Source: GCA-003244245 sp049673305 (GTDB taxonomy: Bacteria; Actinomycetota; Actinomycetes; Mycobacteriales; Pseudonocardiaceae). Taken from it: a stretch of DNA of 64,000 bases. Under the pieces are notes generated by a model. That model did not search any database. It saw only the letters and a program-made list of their open reading frames with translations, and was not told the DNA's origin. The stretch lies in contig JBATXM010000077.1 of the NCBI GenBank assembly GCA_049673305.1, positions 1-64,000 of the forward strand, in the 5' to 3' direction. Both the position numbers and the translations under genes were made by a program. Positions 53,072 through 61,672 of the stretch are shown piece by piece (the first letter of the stretch is position 1; each line of letters opens with the position of its first letter).

Positions 53072-56000
53072 TGTTGAGCGGGAGCCGGTCGCCGGAACAT
53101 CCGGACGGCGGAGAGTTGACCGGTGTCGTCCGGCGGGTCGAGCTGGTCGAGCACCCGGCGGATCTGGTTGTCCACCGACAGGTACTTCAGGCCCGCCCGC
53201 AGGTCGGCGTCGTTGCGCAGTCGGATGATCAGTGGGAAGACGCTCAGCGCGCCGGCGTCGAACAGCCCGGTGGTGTAGATCAGTTGCACTCCCAGCGCTT
53301 TCGCCACGCCGAGTTGCAGCTCCAGCAGGTAGCCGGCCGAGGCTCGGCCGATCGGATTGTCCAGGAACAGCACACCGGAATGCCGACGCCGCCCCTCACC
53401 GCGATCATTGGCCCTTAGCGCGGCCATGGTGCAGTAAAGGATGATCGCCGCAGTGAGCTGCTGACCGCCGGAGAAGACGTCGCGGATCTCCGAGATCCGC
53501 ACCCGTTCGGTGCGCAGCACCACGTCCGGCTTGAGCATCTCCACCCGCACACCCTTGGGCATCGCCGCGCGCACCCCGTGCAGCAGCAACGACATGCCAT
53601 CCCGCTGATCTTTCCCGCCGCGCTCCACGCCTGCGGCTGCCTGGTCGACGACCTCGCCGAGCCGATCGAGCAGGACCGCCTCGTCGATGTCGTCGAAGCG
53701 GATCCGGAGGAACTCCTGCCCGGACCAGTCCGAGAGGCCCTCGGGCAGCCGGGACAGCCGCTGCGCGAGCCGCAACGTGCGCAGCGCCGCGCTCACCATG
53801 CCGTGCAGCCGTGCGACGATGCCCGCCCGGTGCCGTCCGATGTTGCCGAGGTCGTCATCAAGGGACCTCAGGCGGGGCTGCAGCGCCTGGTCCCACTCCC
53901 CGGCGAGGCGCGGCATCTCGGTCCGGGAGACCCCGAGGATGTGCCGGCGCACCGGACTGGTGACCGTGTCGAACCTGGACTGCTGGGCATGCTGGGCCAC
54001 GGCGTCCGCAGCTTCTCGGACGGTACGTTCGGCACCCTCGCGCAACGCCGCAGCTTCGCGCAACGTGGCTTTGGATTTCCGCCACCGGGTCAGTGCCGCA
54101 TCGACGTCTCCCTCGAAGAGCGGGACGGCCGGGACGGCTGGATCAGGTTGGCCCGGTGCGAGATCGTCCAAACCGGCTACCACCGCCCGGAACCCCTCCA
54201 CCGACGCGGTGACACGGCTCACCTCGGCGTCCACCACGTCCTGCTTGCGGGCCAGTTCGGTGGCTTTCGCCTGAGCGACCCGGGTGTCCTGCTCGATCTG
54301 GCTGATCAAAGCGGTACCGTGTGCGATGTCCCGGGGCGGGCCGTAGGGCTCCAACGACCGTGCCTGCGGTTTGTACTGGCGGTACGCCTGCGCCCGCAGC
54401 GCAACGTCGGTGACCGCCTGCTGCAGCTGTTCGCGCGCGGTGTCGAGCGCCCGCTCGGCTTGCTCGGTGGCGGCGGCACGGGACGCGGCATCGGCTCCAT
54501 CCGGTGTGGACAGCAGGGTTGCCGCCCGGTCCCGGGCCGGGCGGTCGATCTCCCCGACGGCCAGGCGGGCCTGTTCGGCCTGCTTCTCGGCAGCGGCGAA
54601 CCGGGCCTGGAGGTCGGCGCCGACCTGGACGGCTGCGTAGTCCGCGTCGGCCTTGCGGAACTCGGCGCGCAGCACACCGAGGGGTTCCTCGGCGTCCGGT
54701 CCGGGTTCGTCCGTATCGTCATGGGCGGGAAGCTGGGCGAGTTCCTCTCGGGCGTTTCGCGCGATGCCGGACTGCCGGTCTCCGGTGCGTCGCAGTTCAC
54801 CGGCTTCGGCCTGCAGCCGGCCCGCTGTCTCACCGGTCCGCCGAGCGAGTTCGTTGGCCTGGTCTGCCGCAGCCGTCGCGACGCGGAGGGCCTCGGCGAG
54901 CGCGGGTCGCTTCGCGGTCTCGACCTCGAGTGCTGCGAGGCGGTCGGCCCGGTTCCGGGCCGTGACCTCAGCGGTGCGCAGCTCCGGCAGCGCAGCCGCG
55001 AGGTCCTCGGCACGTTGATCGATACCGGCCACGATCTGTTCCGCTGTGGCCCGGCGGGCAGCGGCGATCTCAGCCGACGCCCGAGCCGACGCCAGAGCTG
55101 CGCTCAGCTCGTCCAACCGCCCTGGCGGGTAGCGCTGCTGCCACTGGCGCAACCGCTCGATCAGGGCCCGGTCGGTACCCAGCATCTCGGCCAAGGTGGC
55201 CATCCGCAGTCCTCGCCGCTCGCCCGCTGCGGTCAGCGCGGCACGCTCCCGCGCCGCGGCGATCTCGTCGAACATGGCCGGGTTCGGTGGCACCACGAAG
55301 TCTGCTCCGGGGACGGCGGAGGCGTCGTGCATCGCCCTGGTGACGCCCACCGCCACCACCGCGCAGGGCAGCAGCTTGGCGTCCTCCAACGCGCTGCGGG
55401 CGCGGGACGTCTCCGCTGGGTCGTTGAGCAGCACTCCACCAACGAGATGCGGGCGCCGTTCCAGCATGGCCGGACGGTCCTCGTCAGGCAGCGACGCGAG
55501 GTAGCGCCAGCCTGAGTAGGCGGTGATGCCCTGGGCCTCGAGAACCGCCAGCGCCTCCTCGACCTCCGTGGGCTCGGGCAGTAGGCCGCCCGCACCGAGG
55601 GCGCGCAACGCCCGGGAATCCCGCTGCTGCTCGATCTGCAGGGCGCCTCGTTGCGCCTCGGCCTCGGTGATGGCCGCGCCGAGCCGCTCGAGCACTGCGG
55701 CGGAGTCGGTCTGCGGATCGAGCTGCTCGGTCCCGAGCAGCTCGGCCAATCGGGACTCGCCGGCCAGTTCCCGGCGCGTCGCGTCCGCCTCATCGCACAG
55801 TTTCTCGGCGTCGGTGACGGCTGCCTGGCTGGGCGCTTCGACCTGCCGCGCCGTGCCCAGCTCGGTGTCGGCATCCCGCCGGCGGGTGCGCAGCTCATCT
55901 TGTTCGGTCAGCGCGGCCTCGACCTCGGCGGCGGTGTCCTGCTGCGCGCTCCGGGCCTGCGCCGCCGCAGTGGCGACATCGTCGTCGGCGCCGATCAGCC

Positions 56001-57513
56001 CGTCGCGCACGGCCTGCCCGTGGCGCACCGCGATGTCCGCGAGCGCCTTGTCGGCCTGCTCCGCCTGAGCCCGATGGGTCGCTGTGTCACCGGTCAGTCG
56101 CAGTTGCTCGGCCCGCTGCGCCGCCACCTGGGCGTCCAGGGCGTCCGCGCGCTCTGCTGCGGCGACGGCCGATGCGTCGGCTTCGGTGGCCAGCCGGTCC
56201 AGGGCCCGCGCCAGCCGACCGGTGGCCACCGCGCGGGCGCGCAGGGCAGGGCGGGCGCGCTCCTCCTCAGCTGCCATGACCGTGCGCAGCCGGCTGGCTT
56301 CGGCGGAGGCCTCCCGCTCGCGCAGTACCGGACCGCTGGCCCGCCACGCCGCGCACAGCTGGCTCACCGTTTCTAGCCGCGTGGTCTGCTCGTCGCGGGC
56401 GCGCTCCGCTTCACGCAGCCGGAGCTCGGCGACCAGGCGGTTCAGCTCGATGGAGATCTCCTGTAGGCGTCGTTCCTCCAGGGCCGCCGTCCGGGCCGCG
56501 CCGGCGACGTCCTCGGCGTGCGCCCGGACGATCGCCAGCCGGTCGATCTCGGTGACGTGCCGCGCGGTGATGGACGCAGCGAGCTGCTGCGCTTCCTGCC
56601 ACGCACCGGACTCGATGTCGCGGGCCGCGCCGGCCTCCTGCTCGGCGGCGGCCAGTGGCCTGAGCAGCTTGAGTGCGCCGTCGATGAACTCGCGCTCCAG
56701 AGTGAGGTCCGCGCGCTGGGCGAGCTTGGTCGCGTAGCCCTCGATGACGTCGGTCAGGCCACGCGGATCCTCCTCATCGAGCACCGCGCGGAGCAGGAAG
56801 TCGACGAATGCCTCGTCGGTACGGAAGGAGAACGCCTCGGCGGCCTCGCCCTCACCGGCGTTCATCGCGCGCTGGTAGCGGAACAGCTCCGGATCCAGGC
56901 CGAGATCTACCAGGTGCTCGGTCCAGTCCCGGTGACCGGTCTCCCAGGCCAGCTGCAGCTCCGGCGCCAGCCGGTGCGCCTCATGCAGGCTCTCGGAGAA
57001 CCGGCTCATCGTGACCCGACGGCGGTCCACCGTGAACGGGAGCGAGTCCAGGTGCAGGTCGGTGGTCGGGCGGAAGGAGTACCACGCGTCGCTGAGCTTG
57101 GCCGAGTCTGAGGACACCACATGCCCGCGCCACTCGGAGACCTTGCCGGTGACCAACCGGTCACCGGTACCGGTGTGCATCCATTCCAGCACCACGTGCG
57201 CGACGTCGGCGGCCAGCACGAACTTCTCCAGCACCCGCGTGTTCGTGGTGCCCACCACTTGCCGCCGGCCGGGCAACATCACCGAGAAGATCAGCTTGAT
57301 CAGTACGGACTTGCCGCCACCGTTCTCCAGGAACAGCACCGAAGCCGGTGACGGCCGCCGAGGGGCGCGGTCGAGATCGTCGAGGGCAAACAGATCCTCC
57401 TGGACCACGGCCTGGACCACCGGTCCGACACCGCGCAGGTCCAGCTGGACGTCCTGGTAGCGGGCACCGGGCGGGCCGACGGAGAACAGCCGGACCCGGG
57501 ACAGCTCGTACAT
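53068..57513 (-). CDS. jetC: Wadjet-type JetC (SMC-like ATPase)
   Basis: A 1481-residue SMC-like ATPase. Walker A is LENGGGKSVL (residues 62-69), the signature is FSGGQQLTAAI near residue 1348 and Walker B GVLFLDNPIG near residue 1380. The catalytic Glu normally following the Walker B Asp is Asn here. Between them lie about 1100 residues of Ala/Glu/Arg-rich coiled coil with a break near the middle (GWRYLASLPDEDRPAMLERR, about 680-700) that may be the hinge. ATG at 57513 follows GAGGGAG by four bases. It is the loop-extruding motor of the four-gene system. Confidence 0.8.
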   Translation of the reverse strand: MYELSRVRLFSVGPPGARYQDVQLDLRGVGPVVQAVVQEDLFALDDLDRAPRRPSPASVLFLENGGGKSVLIKLIFSVMLPGRRQVVGTTNTRVLEKFVLAADVAHVVLEWMHTGTGDRLVTGKVSEWRGHVVSSDSAKLSDAWYSFRPTTDLHLDSLPFTVDRRRVTMSRFSESLHEAHRLAPELQLAWETGHRDWTEHLVDLGLDPELFRYQRAMNAGEGEAAEAFSFRTDEAFVDFLLRAVLDEEDPRGLTDVIEGYATKLAQRADLTLEREFIDGALKLLRPLAAAEQEAGAARDIESGAWQEAQQLAASITARHVTEIDRLAIVRAHAEDVAGAARTAALEERRLQEISIELNRLVAELRLREAERARDEQTTRLETVSQLCAAWRASGPVLREREASAEASRLRTVMAAEEERARPALRARAVATGRLARALDRLATEADASAVAAAERADALDAQVAAQRAEQLRLTGDTATHRAQAEQADKALADIAVRHGQAVRDGLIGADDDVATAAAQARSAQQDTAAEVEAALTEQDELRTRRRDADTELGTARQVEAPSQAAVTDAEKLCDEADATRRELAGESRLAELLGTEQLDPQTDSAAVLERLGAAITEAEAQRGALQIEQQRDSRALRALGAGGLLPEPTEVEEALAVLEAQGITAYSGWRYLASLPDEDRPAMLERRPHLVGGVLLNDPAETSRARSALEDAKLLPCAVVAVGVTRAMHDASAVPGADFVVPPNPAMFDEIAAARERAALTAAGERRGLRMATLAEMLGTDRALIERLRQWQQRYPPGRLDELSAALASARASAEIAAARRATAEQIVAGIDQRAEDLAAALPELRTAEVTARNRADRLAALEVETAKRPALAEALRVATAAADQANELARRTGETAGRLQAEAGELRRTGDRQSGIARNAREELAQLPAHDDTDEPGPDAEEPLGVLRAEFRKADADYAAVQVGADLQARFAAAEKQAEQARLAVGEIDRPARDRAATLLSTPDGADAASRAAATEQAERALDTAREQLQQAVTDVALRAQAYRQYKPQARSLEPYGPPRDIAHGTALISQIEQDTRVAQAKATELARKQDVVDAEVSRVTASVEGFRAVVAGLDDLAPGQPDPAVPAVPLFEGDVDAALTRWRKSKATLREAAALREGAERTVREAADAVAQHAQQSRFDTVTSPVRRHILGVSRTEMPRLAGEWDQALQPRLRSLDDDLGNIGRHRAGIVARLHGMVSAALRTLRLAQRLSRLPEGLSDWSGQEFLRIRFDDIDEAVLLDRLGEVVDQAAAGVERGGKDQRDGMSLLLHGVRAAMPKGVRVEMLKPDVVLRTERVRISEIRDVFSGGQQLTAAIILYCTMAALRANDRGEGRRRHSGVLFLDNPIGRASAGYLLELQLGVAKALGVQLIYTTGLFDAGALSVFPLIIRLRNDADLRAGLKYLSVDNQIRRVLDQLDPPDDTGQLSAVRMFRRPAPAQQ

Positions 57514-57547
57514 CGATCTCCCTCTCAACGGCCCTCGGGCCGGTCGT

Positions 57548-58369
57548 TCAGCCCAGCGTGTCCCGGCTGCGGGTCTGCAGGCTGCCGGTAGCACCGGTCA
57601 CCGGCAGCACACCCAACTCCAGCAACTCGTCGAAGGTGCGCTGCGCAGCCAGCTCCCGGACCTGTACCTGGTAGCGCGGCGTGGTCCGGTAGGTCCCACC
57701 GTCGTCGCCGGCCGCCACCAGGAAGCCCTGATCGGCCAGGAATCGCAGCGCCTTGCCGACGATGCCCCGGGTGGTGTCCGCCGCCACCCGCCCGTCCTTG
57801 GTCGCTGCGGCAGCTGGGCGGCGCAGGTAGGCCCGCCAGACACGCTCCAGTTCTGGGGCGTCGGAGCGCGGGTCGTTGTTCTGCTCGGCAGCCCTTGCGC
57901 ATTCGTCCAGCAGCCGGCATGCCTCCCGCACGGCACTGTCGACGTGCTCCACAGACACCCGCCCCACGTAGGAGTCGTTGCCCAGATCATCCGGCCGAGG
58001 GAAGGCCAGTGCCGCGACGGCCAGGTGCGCCAGGCCGTGCAACATCTTCTCGACCTGCCGGTTCGGTAGCGCGGTCCGGCGTGCGTACTCGTCCATCTTG
58101 ATCTCGAATATCGAGTCCTCGGTGGCCGCGAGCACCGCACCGCTCTGGTTGGTCACCGCCAGCACCACCAGACCCAATCCGGCTGCGACCCGGTTGACCA
58201 GGTCCTTGAACCCGTCGTCGGCACCGTAACGGCGGACCAGCTCGGCGTACACCGGGTCACGCGCCGGCAGCAGCTTGGGGCGCATGCCCAGCGCGACCAG
58301 CGACGCCGCCGACTCGACGTCGCCCGCCCGCTCGCGCAGTATCGATGGTTCGCTCGCGCGCTCGCTCAC
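57548..58369 (-). CDS. jetB: Wadjet-type JetB (MksE-like subunit)
   Basis: A 273-residue soluble protein with two winged-helix-like halves; recognisable stretches are DPVYAELVRRYGADDGFKDL, VLAVTNQSGAVLAATEDSIF and ATKDGRVAADTTRGIVGKAL. MksE/JetB proteins bind the kleisin and regulate the SMC heads. GTG overlaps the jetA stop (GTGA), and jetC starts 34 bases after its stop. The assignment rests mainly on gene order between kleisin-like and SMC-like genes. Confidence 0.65.
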   Translation of the reverse strand: MSERASEPSILRERAGDVESAASLVALGMRPKLLPARDPVYAELVRRYGADDGFKDLVNRVAAGLGLVVLAVTNQSGAVLAATEDSIFEIKMDEYARRTALPNRQVEKMLHGLAHLAVAALAFPRPDDLGNDSYVGRVSVEHVDSAVREACRLLDECARAAEQNNDPRSDAPELERVWRAYLRRPAAAATKDGRVAADTTRGIVGKALRFLADQGFLVAAGDDGGTYRTTPRYQVQVRELAAQRTFDELLELGVLPVTGATGSLQTRSRDTLG

Positions 58370-59838
58370 GCCACTTCCTCACTCATCGTATTCACCGTGA
58401 TCCGCGCCAGGGTGACGAGCAAGTCCTGGCCGCCGAACTCCGGATCGTTGAGCACCGTGCCGTCGTCCACCGCCAACGGCACCGTCTGGTCGCCCTGCTG
58501 GCGGGCCATTGACACTTCTGGACCCACCGCGTGCAACACCCGGAGCGCGACCAGTTCGGGCAGCTCCGGGTCCGTGCTGCGGGCGTGTGCGAGCAACCCG
58601 GAGAGTCGTCTCGGCACCTCGTCAAGGTCGAGCAGCGCGTCGGCGTGGCGCCACTGCTCGTCGGTGAACCGATCACTGTCCGGCAACGGCGCCAGATCCG
58701 GCTCGGGGATCGACTCGCCGAGGGGATCCCGGTCGCTGGGTGGCATCAGAAGGGTCTCCACCAGCCCGCCCAGGCTCACCACGCGGGGCAACCGCAGCCC
58801 GGCGCCAGCGGTGAAGAACGTCGAGGCCGGGCCGGTCGCGCTGGCGATGTCCAGATCGAGGCACGGGGTCATCAGCTGGCCGAACAGGTCGATCGCGGCC
58901 CGCTGCGGGACACCGGTGAACTGCTGACGGTCCTGCTCGGCACGAAACGTCGCTCCGGCCTCCTGCAGCCGGGCCTGTAACTGGGTGTGTCGCCGGACGC
59001 AGTCGGAGACGATCCCGAGCAGCTCGGCGGCGCGCCGCCGGTGATTGGTGTCGGTCGCCTCGTCGCGCGTGTTCACGATATTGACCATGATCGCGTTCTC
59101 GGCGCGGTATCGGGTCTCAATGTGGGTCAGCGCCTCCTCGATCAGCCCGGGAACCGTGACCAGCCAGTCCACTGAACGCACGTCCCGGCGGGTAGCGTCG
59201 AGCTGGCGGCGCAACATCTCGGCGTACTGCACCGTGCGGTACCGGGCCTGCTCGGCGGCCAGCCGCGCATCACCCAGCCGGCCTCGCTTGATCAGGTTCT
59301 CCAGCTTGACCTCTGCGGCGACCTGCGCTGACTCCACGTCGGTGTCCAGGGCACCGACCAGCACGTTGATCGCCTCATCGGTGGTACGCAGGTAGACCTC
59401 GCCGTCCGGGCCGGCCAGCTCCACCAGCAGCTTGAAGTCGAAGTGCCGGCGCTCGTAGCGGCCACCGTCCCCCACCGTGCCGTACACCGTGCGGAAGCCC
59501 CGATCCAGGCTCCCCACGTTGATCAGGTTCTCCAGGATCCAGCGCCCCACCCGTGGGTATTCCGTATCTGATCGGCCTGGGCATTGCGCGATGATGAACG
59601 GCACCAGACGGCGTACCACCTGCTCCGGGGCCGCGCCCCGGTCGAAATCCATCGCGATAGTGACCTGGTCGATGGCCTGCAGTGCGATCTCTGCCATCTG
59701 ATAATCGGTCCCATCGAGCCAGTCCAGCCGCGTCTTGCGGCTATCCAGCTGATGTAAGGGCGCCGTGCAGGCGAGCGCCTTCAACCGGCGCGCCATCGCT
59801 TCGTCACCAGCCCGCAGGAAGGGCTCGTCCTCCGACAT
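58366..59838 (-). CDS. jetA: Wadjet-type JetA (MksF-like kleisin)
   Basis: The product has about 490 residues and is mostly helical. It contains a winged-helix-like N-terminal part (RVGRWILENLINVGSLDRGF), a conserved-looking FDFKLLVELAGPDGEVYLRT segment and a long helical middle (VRSVDWLVTVPGLIEEALTH). Size and position as first gene of the operon fit the kleisin JetA/MksF, which bridges the JetC heads. ATG at 59838 is chosen because the residues upstream look non-native; no clear ribosome binding site is seen. It overlaps jetB by four bases. Confidence 0.65.
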   Translation of the reverse strand: MSEDEPFLRAGDEAMARRLKALACTAPLHQLDSRKTRLDWLDGTDYQMAEIALQAIDQVTIAMDFDRGAAPEQVVRRLVPFIIAQCPGRSDTEYPRVGRWILENLINVGSLDRGFRTVYGTVGDGGRYERRHFDFKLLVELAGPDGEVYLRTTDEAINVLVGALDTDVESAQVAAEVKLENLIKRGRLGDARLAAEQARYRTVQYAEMLRRQLDATRRDVRSVDWLVTVPGLIEEALTHIETRYRAENAIMVNIVNTRDEATDTNHRRRAAELLGIVSDCVRRHTQLQARLQEAGATFRAEQDRQQFTGVPQRAAIDLFGQLMTPCLDLDIASATGPASTFFTAGAGLRLPRVVSLGGLVETLLMPPSDRDPLGESIPEPDLAPLPDSDRFTDEQWRHADALLDLDEVPRRLSGLLAHARSTDPELPELVALRVLHAVGPEVSMARQQGDQTVPLAVDDGTVLNDPEFGGQDLLVTLARITVNTMSEEVA

Positions 59839-59875
59839 TCGGCATACTGTACGACCACGGCTGGGCGGAAGCGGC

Positions 59876-59971
59876 TCAGCTCGCCCACATGATCCGGACG
59901 TCGTAGGCGCCAAGTGTGCGGTCGGCGGTCAGCAGCAGGATGTTCGCCGGATCGACGAGCAGCAGCCTCAC
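59876..59971 (-). pseudogene. VapC toxin remnant with a large internal deletion
   Basis: GTG overlaps the antitoxin stop exactly as a vapC start would. The 31 codons read VRLLLVDPANILLLTADRTL then GAYDVRIMWAS. This is the first few residues of a PIN toxin joined directly to its C-terminal end (TADRTLGAYDVRI). About 90 residues, including most acidic catalytic sites, are missing. It cannot be an active nuclease. Confidence 0.7.
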
Positions 59972-60198
59972 CGCTCGAATGTCGCCATCACATCGTCGGG
60001 CAGCGGTGCGTCGAAGTCCTCCGGTACCTCGAACAACCCCCGATCGCGACCAAGGACCCTCGGTTCCTGCCGCTGCATTGGGATGATCATCGCAACGGGT
60101 TCACCGCCACGCGTGATGGTCACCTCTTCGCCGGCTGCGACCCTACGGAGCAGTTCGGACAGCGTCGTCTTGGCCTCGTGCACACCAACGGCCACCAT
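59968..60198 (-). CDS. vapB: Phd/YefM-type antitoxin (VapB)
   Basis: A 76-residue protein starting MVAVGVHEAKTTLSELLRRV, then EEVTITRGGEPVAMIIPM, the Phd/YefM DNA-binding domain, and an acidic C-terminal toxin-binding tail (FDAPLPDDVMATFER). It is intact although its toxin gene is deleted. It may still repress its own promoter or inhibit related toxins elsewhere. The start region lies in an AT-rich patch (60200-60235) that probably holds the promoter. Confidence 0.85.
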   Translation of the reverse strand: MVAVGVHEAKTTLSELLRRVAAGEEVTITRGGEPVAMIIPMQRQEPRVLGRDRGLFEVPEDFDAPLPDDVMATFER

Positions 60199-60318
60199 TC
60201 AGCAAGTCTAGCTAAAGGTATGACTAAGTTAATGCCAGCCTGGCGACGGCTCTGGTGGAGTCTTCCTACCGTGCGACGGGCTGGTGGGCGGCCAGCAGAT
60301 CCCGTCATGCTACGGCGG

Positions 60319-60508
60319 TCAGTGAGTGACGGTGGTGAGGAAGGTCCGCCAGGCTGAGGTGGGGACGGCCAGAGCGGGGCCGTCGGGGTCCTTGGAGTTG
60401 TGCACCAGGACGCGCTGTGGCGCGGGCGACCTCCACGCAGCCACCGCTCTCGGCGCTGTAGCCGCTCTTGTGCTAGGCGGTGCCGTGTGGTTCAGGCACG
60501 CTCATCAT
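60319..60508 (-). pseudogene. DUF397 gene with a nonsense codon and a frameshift
   Basis: ATG at 60508 (or 60505) overlaps the end of the HTH gene. The reading begins MSVPEPHGTA, then TAG at 60473-60475 where the family has Trp, then HKSGYSAESGGCVEVARA. After a one-base frame change the family C-terminus follows: RVLVHNSKDPDGPALAV and SAWRTFLTTVTH, stopping at 60319. DUF397 proteins act with the neighbouring HTH-DUF5753 regulators, so this pair is decaying. Confidence 0.8.
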
Positions 60509-61378
60509 GATCCTCTCGATCCGCGTAGAGCTCGGTTGCCAGGGTGGCAATCAGCTCCCTGGATTGTTCCTCGCTCAGCGCGGTTGCCGCCAGTGCCGCC
60601 AGTGCCGCCAGGATGCTCCGGTAGGTGGCGATCTCCTCCGGAAGCTCCAGGAACAAGTTCGCCATCGTGCTCTCCAGGTAGGCCACCGGCCGGAACTCGG
60701 CGAACTCCATGAACATAAACGCCCCGGCCATGGCCGCGTGCGCGCCCAGTGACGCCGGGACCACCCGCAGCGTGACGAAGGAACGCACCGACATCCGCAG
60801 CAAGTGGTGCAGCTGGTCGGACATCACCGTTGGGCCACCCACCGGGGTGCGCAGCACGAACTCGTGCACGAAGAAGGTGAACCGGGCTGGCCGCTCCTGG
60901 CTGAACAGGACCCGGCGGGCCAGCCGGGCGGCCACCCGGTCCTCGACCTCCCCGGCCGGTACGTTTCCGGACCGGCTGATCAGCGCGCGGGCGTAGTCCG
61001 CGGTCTGCAGCAGGCCAGGCACCACTATCGCCTCGAAGTCACTGATCGCCACGGCCTTGTTCTCAAGGTCGATCAAGGTGGCGAGCACCTGCTTGGGTGG
61101 CGGTTGCCGTGCTGCTGGAGCCAGCCCGGGGTGTGCTGCGCCCGGCACAGCGCGAGCAGCCGGTCTCGCTCGGGGCCTTTGAACCGGCACACCCCCAGGA
61201 ACGCGGCGACGTCCACCTCGCTGCCGCCGCGCTTGCCCGACAGCAACCGCGACACCCGGCTCGGTGAGCAACCGAGCAGGTGCGCGGCCTGCTGGCCGGT
61301 CAACCTGGCCTGCTCCAGCACCCGGCGCAGCCCCTCACCCAGCTCCCGGCTGCGCACCGTCGGCTCACGATCTCGCAT
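60492..61378 (-). pseudogene. XRE-family HTH regulator with DUF5753, frameshifted
   Basis: ATG at 61378 follows GGGGGAGG. The N-terminal helix-turn-helix is LGEGLRRVLEQARLTGQQAA and LLGCSPSRVSRLLSGKR, continuing to HTPGWLQQHGNR. Near 61097-61103 the frame must shift by one base; the other frame then supplies PKQVLATLIDLENKAVAISD and the DUF5753 domain (VVPGLLQTADYARALIS and following) to 60492. Joined, it would be a normal regulator of about 295 residues. With the broken DUF397 gene behind it, real decay is more likely than a sequencing error, but both are possible. Confidence 0.8.
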
Positions 61379-61660
61379 GACGACCTCCCCCATAGCGAAC
61401 CCGCACACCCGTACCCGGCGCGGGATCACCCCGAACGGCCCAACGGGCCCTTCGCTGGAGGATATTGCGTGTCCCGAGGCCAATCCGACCATCCGGGTCG
61501 TCGGCGCGCCGTCGGTCCCGTTCCCCTCACGGTCTCGCCTCTCACCGCCGCGTGAGCAGCGTCTGCATGGCCAGCTCGGCGACCACCCGCGCAACCGCAT
61601 CCCGCCCCACACGTGGCTGTCGTCCCAGGTGGCGACGATCAGCCGCCGCTCTCACCTGAC

Positions 61661-61666
61661 TAGAGT
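61661..61666 (+). promoter_or_regulatory. Possible -10 box of the ATPase/nuclease operon
   Basis: TAGAGT ends six bases before the ATG at 61673, the spacing expected for a leaderless transcript. An ATG at 61667 would lie on top of the predicted start region, which favours 61673 as the start codon. Confidence 0.3.
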
Positions 61667-61672
61667 ATGGCC

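Noticed and set aside
53578..55515. 645-codon open frame on the plus strand inside jetC
   Set aside because: Shadow of the jetC coiled coil; no domain and no ribosome binding site.
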